Translations under genes and position numbers: made by a program
Source of the DNA: Sinonovacula constricta
Taxonomy: Eukaryota > Mollusca > Bivalvia > Cardiida > Solecurtidae
Reading direction: 5' to 3'
NCBI GenBank assembly: GCA_007844125.1
Contig: CM017558.1
Span: 54,599,408 to 54,663,407 of the forward strand
Length of the DNA stretch: 64,000 nucleotides
Notes under the pieces: model-generated
Seen by the model: only the letters and a program-made list of their open reading frames with translations
Told to the model about the DNA's origin: nothing
The model's database searches: none
Shown here: piece after piece, positions 60,745 to 64,000 of the stretch
Layout of the letters: the number at the start of each line of letters is the position of its first letter
Position numbering within the stretch: position 1 is the stretch's first letter

Positions 60745-63685
60745 AAACTTTTGTTTTGTAAACTGGTCATTAGATCGATATTTTCATTATTTGCTCACGA
60801 GCTACATAGAAGATGGCCGTTTAGAGGAAGGAGCTGAGGGGTATGACTTGCATATGGAGACGATGGACAGGTAGAAACTATCGGATTAGTCGGAGGGTTA
60901 TGGTCATCGCTTCAACAAAAGATTTCGAGAAATAGACACTAATATAGAGAACAAATATAAACGTTACACAAATTATTCCATATAGAAGAACGATTAATGT
61001 ACATAATTTGGTTACCGGTTATTCGGTCAACTGTTGCCATCTTTATCTTTTATACATATTGCTTCAATATGACGCCAATATCGACACTGCTAAAAATATA
61101 ACTAAAAACATAAACGTTATTAAAATTGTTGAAGAAGGGAAATGCTGGTTTCCACAACAACACCACCCCATCCCAGCTCTGAAGTTTAAAAATGGGATTT
61201 TAAAAGGTATTATATTTAAAGGAAAAAAAACAGCACAGTAATATTTATACTAATTGTATAGAGAAGTCGCGACGAAGAATGTTATAACTGCAAACCTATA
61301 TTGTATTGATATCATGAAACGGGGTTGAGCATTGCGTTATTATTTGAACTTAAAATTAAAATAAAGTCTGGCAAAGTTTCCTCGTGTTTTTAGTGAACGT
61401 AAAATGTAACTGTCGTATATCCACAGTAGGCAAAGCATAAACAGTTACTTAACGTTCTTGCAATTCCCTTCCATTTTAGTATGGCCAATGACATGGCTTA
61501 TAAAAACATCATACGAAAGTCTTCTTTTTGTTTTGCAACTGAATTGCACTTAAAAGTTTTTATGTTCTGACCTTAAAATGTAATAATTTTCCAGTTCTTC
61601 TATTCTACTTTTTATAATACACCATCACTGATACGTTAATGAAGAAATGTCCTGCGCAGCGAAATCGTTCGTTACAATTAGGTTCACAATAGGCTTGCGA
61701 CCAGGAATGTCAAGATTATTCATGTTACAAAGATAAGGTGGTTTATTGTTTCTTGGTTTATTTATATTGTGCACTTGTTGTTAAGTTGTTTAAAATTAAA
61801 ACAGTTTGCTTCTAAAACTTAACTAAAATAATGCAGCAATGAGTTTCTTTGCTGTATGTTTTGTACAAAGTAGACAAGAATGCGAATGTAAACAATATAC
61901 ACCGTATCTTTAAAACATTAACGCTTATTCCAAAGGTAAATGCATGCTAAATGACTTCTTTTTATTGTAACACTTTTAAATATTAGTGTCATCTCTATTA
62001 CACTTATATTTCATAAAGTTAGTGTATTGCCGGTTTGAAACTAATTTTCTGATTCATAACATTTTAAGTCACGTGGCCTAAAGTACCCTGAGCCTGTGAC
62101 TGAAGTAAAAATAAAGAACCGATTACTGACAATGTACGAGAGTGATTAAAAGTAAGAGATCTATATTGTTTTCGTTAATCACTCTGTAAAGTTGTAAGAG
62201 TCACTGCAGCTGATGAATGTTCATTATGTTAAAAGGGAAAGAGAATAAGATACACTGTTTAACTCATAGCATACATTATTTATGGGCAATTCGTGGTTCG
62301 TATATTGACTAAGAAGCCTTTCTATGCGTGCTAATTAGATTTTATGGCTATATCAGAATTTAATTGACATAATAATGGTTTGTATGAGGTTCATTGACAG
62401 TAGTGGATCTGTACACATATTGCATTCTTTTAAGTGTCCCAGCTTTAGAAACTGTAAAATTGGAAATTTTGAGGGAAATGTGTATAAGATAATAAAAGGT
62501 TTAGCTTGTGATATTTTATGTATTGTATTACAACTTACGAAAGACTATTAAAACAGTGCTAGACGTCTTCGATATTGGCCGATACACAATCTAAATAATC
62601 TAAATAATAAATAATGCATTATTCTTTTACAACATTCACAAAAGGTGTGTGTGGAGGGAAGAATAATCTGACATTCATTTGAAACACTAACAAATAAATT
62701 ATTTAATACAAATAATGTGTTTATTGTGTGTTTGAAAAAACATTAATATTAATTAATCAGCCAATAATGTACAAACGTGTCAGTGTGTTCCATTTTAAAA
62801 AGATAATTTATAGCTATACTTATTCGTATTATCTTTTGCACCACCAAGAAGATCTGATTTATATTGAAATGTCCCACTTTGATTTCTCCATGTGGCAATG
62901 AGACTATATGAGTCAAAACTGTAAGGGCCATGGTCGAGAATTCTCCATGCCATTTCTAAACATATCAAAACCGCACATGTGCTTACAATCATTAAGTACA
63001 TTTACCGCATATTAAAGTGAATTAAATATGACCAGACAGAGGAAAATTATTTTATATAAATATTTTATAAAATCATAATGATGTGATTCTTGTATCCAAC
63101 ACATTGTCATATTTTTTTTTAATAAATTACTAAATCATATAAAAAGGACGTTCCTAGCAATTCATAATAATCCACACTATACCAGACTTAAGCTGCCAGA
63201 AAGTCACACATTCATATACTGTTAATATAACAAGCTGCCATCGATGTAAACAACCATGAAAGAATAAATGCTATATGTCAAACAAAATTTATCTATTCCT
63301 TTACAAAACAGTTACCTAAATTGGTTGCAAACAGTCAGTTTGATGCATTAAATTTATAAATCGTGTGTTAGTTGATAGACGTTAACATTACTTTAATGGC
63401 TAGACGTAATACGTAACCACATTATCAACAAATCGAAAGACATAAAAAAATTACAGATTCGGCTAAAAATGAAGCACGAAAAAAGTATTTCTAGAGTCAC
63501 CGAAGACAAAGCAGAAGAAACAACAGGGTTCTTGCAATTTCAGCCTTATGTGGATATCAATGCAGTATGTATGTGACGATTTTTTTGGTATTTATCTGAA
63601 TAAAGTATTAATAATAATAATATGCATCATTTAACTCTTATTTTGGTTAATTTTTTAATACGTCGAAGCAATACAAATATGGTCA
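60745..63685. other. AT-rich stretch without recognised genes
   Basis: No splice-bounded frame, RNA gene or clear repeat family recognised. Minus-strand ORFs at 62749-63001 overlap in different frames. Confidence 0.5.
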
Positions 63686-63689
63686 TTAT

Positions 63690-63880
63690 AGGGGCGTCCT
63701 GCTTTTTTGAAGGAAGACCCAAATATAGATATGTGGAACTACTGCCGCACCGCAAGTAGGTAAGAGTACCTCTCCGCAGTAACTCCTTCTCCCGACGGGG
63801 ACACGAACCTAGGCTGCAAGAAGCAAAACAGTCAGAGGTGTTTCTAGTTGGCGACTTCATCACTAGGTTACATCATCCAT
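63690..63880 (-). repeat. tRNA-derived SINE copy, minus strand
   Basis: On the minus strand ACCTAGTGATGAAGTCGCCA, CCTCTGACTG and GGTTCGTGTCCCCGTCGGG give a box A-like head, middle and clear box B as in the other SINEs. The ORF on this strand at 63627-63863 reads through the SINE and is not a gene. Confidence 0.65.
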
Positions 63881-64000
63881 GTAACATAACATCGAGAGTT
63901 TCCTTATTTAGAGTTTTGTGAGCGATAATGTATAAAACTGCGAAAAAAAACAACAACACTCGGTTTACTTATAACCTTGTATGTAAATGACCTTTTAGGC

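Overview
The window is AT-rich animal nuclear DNA. Signs are spliceosomal introns (GTAAGT donors, pyrimidine-AG acceptors), tRNA-derived SINEs with a shared body, foldback elements, minisatellites, a decayed LTR-retrotransposon pol, a decayed LINE and many microsatellites. A nine-type transmembrane adenylate cyclase, this SINE mix and the frequent TACATGTA-like words point to a lophotrochozoan, most likely a bivalve mollusc. Species cannot be named from the sequence.

Only one protein gene is certain. On the minus strand, 36528-35040 is the large first coding exon of an ADCY9-like adenylate cyclase: N-terminus, six membrane spans and nearly all of the C1a catalytic domain, ending at a clean splice donor. 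A non-coding leader exon (about 38700-38551) and a CpG-containing promoter zone (about 38560-39110) lie upstream. The remaining exons should lie to the left; I could not find them, so the downstream intron may be very long and may contain the satellites listed below.

Left part (1-5.5 kb): a possible last exon of a plus-strand gene at the very edge, a GC-rich hairpin repeat block (490-1075) with an inverted relative at 5230-5515, SINEs and a foldback element, and a probable housekeeping-type promoter (ETS and NRF1-like sites, 3770-3835) feeding a minus-strand gene with a leader exon and a possible first coding exon.

Middle (5.5-35 kb): intergenic or intronic sequence with dispersed repeats, a 15-copy 59-bp array growing out of a SINE (19302-20186), and a 28-copy array of about 48 bp with higher-order structure (27004-28356). 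Two isolated stretches look like terminal exons (14303-14479 minus; 20913-21013 plus), with no known partner exons.

Right part (39-64 kb): promoter-like CpG patches with a small membrane-protein ORF (43186-43392), a palindromic CRE (45325-45332), a possible last exon on the minus strand (43994-44110), a broken Ty3-like retrotransposon (about 46950-49700), a dispersed repeat family with an inverted pair at 49611 and 52641, a broken LINE reverse transcriptase (about 55840-56560), then mostly featureless AT-rich DNA to the end. I found no new multi-gene system; the most unusual items are the repeat structures and the unassigned exons.
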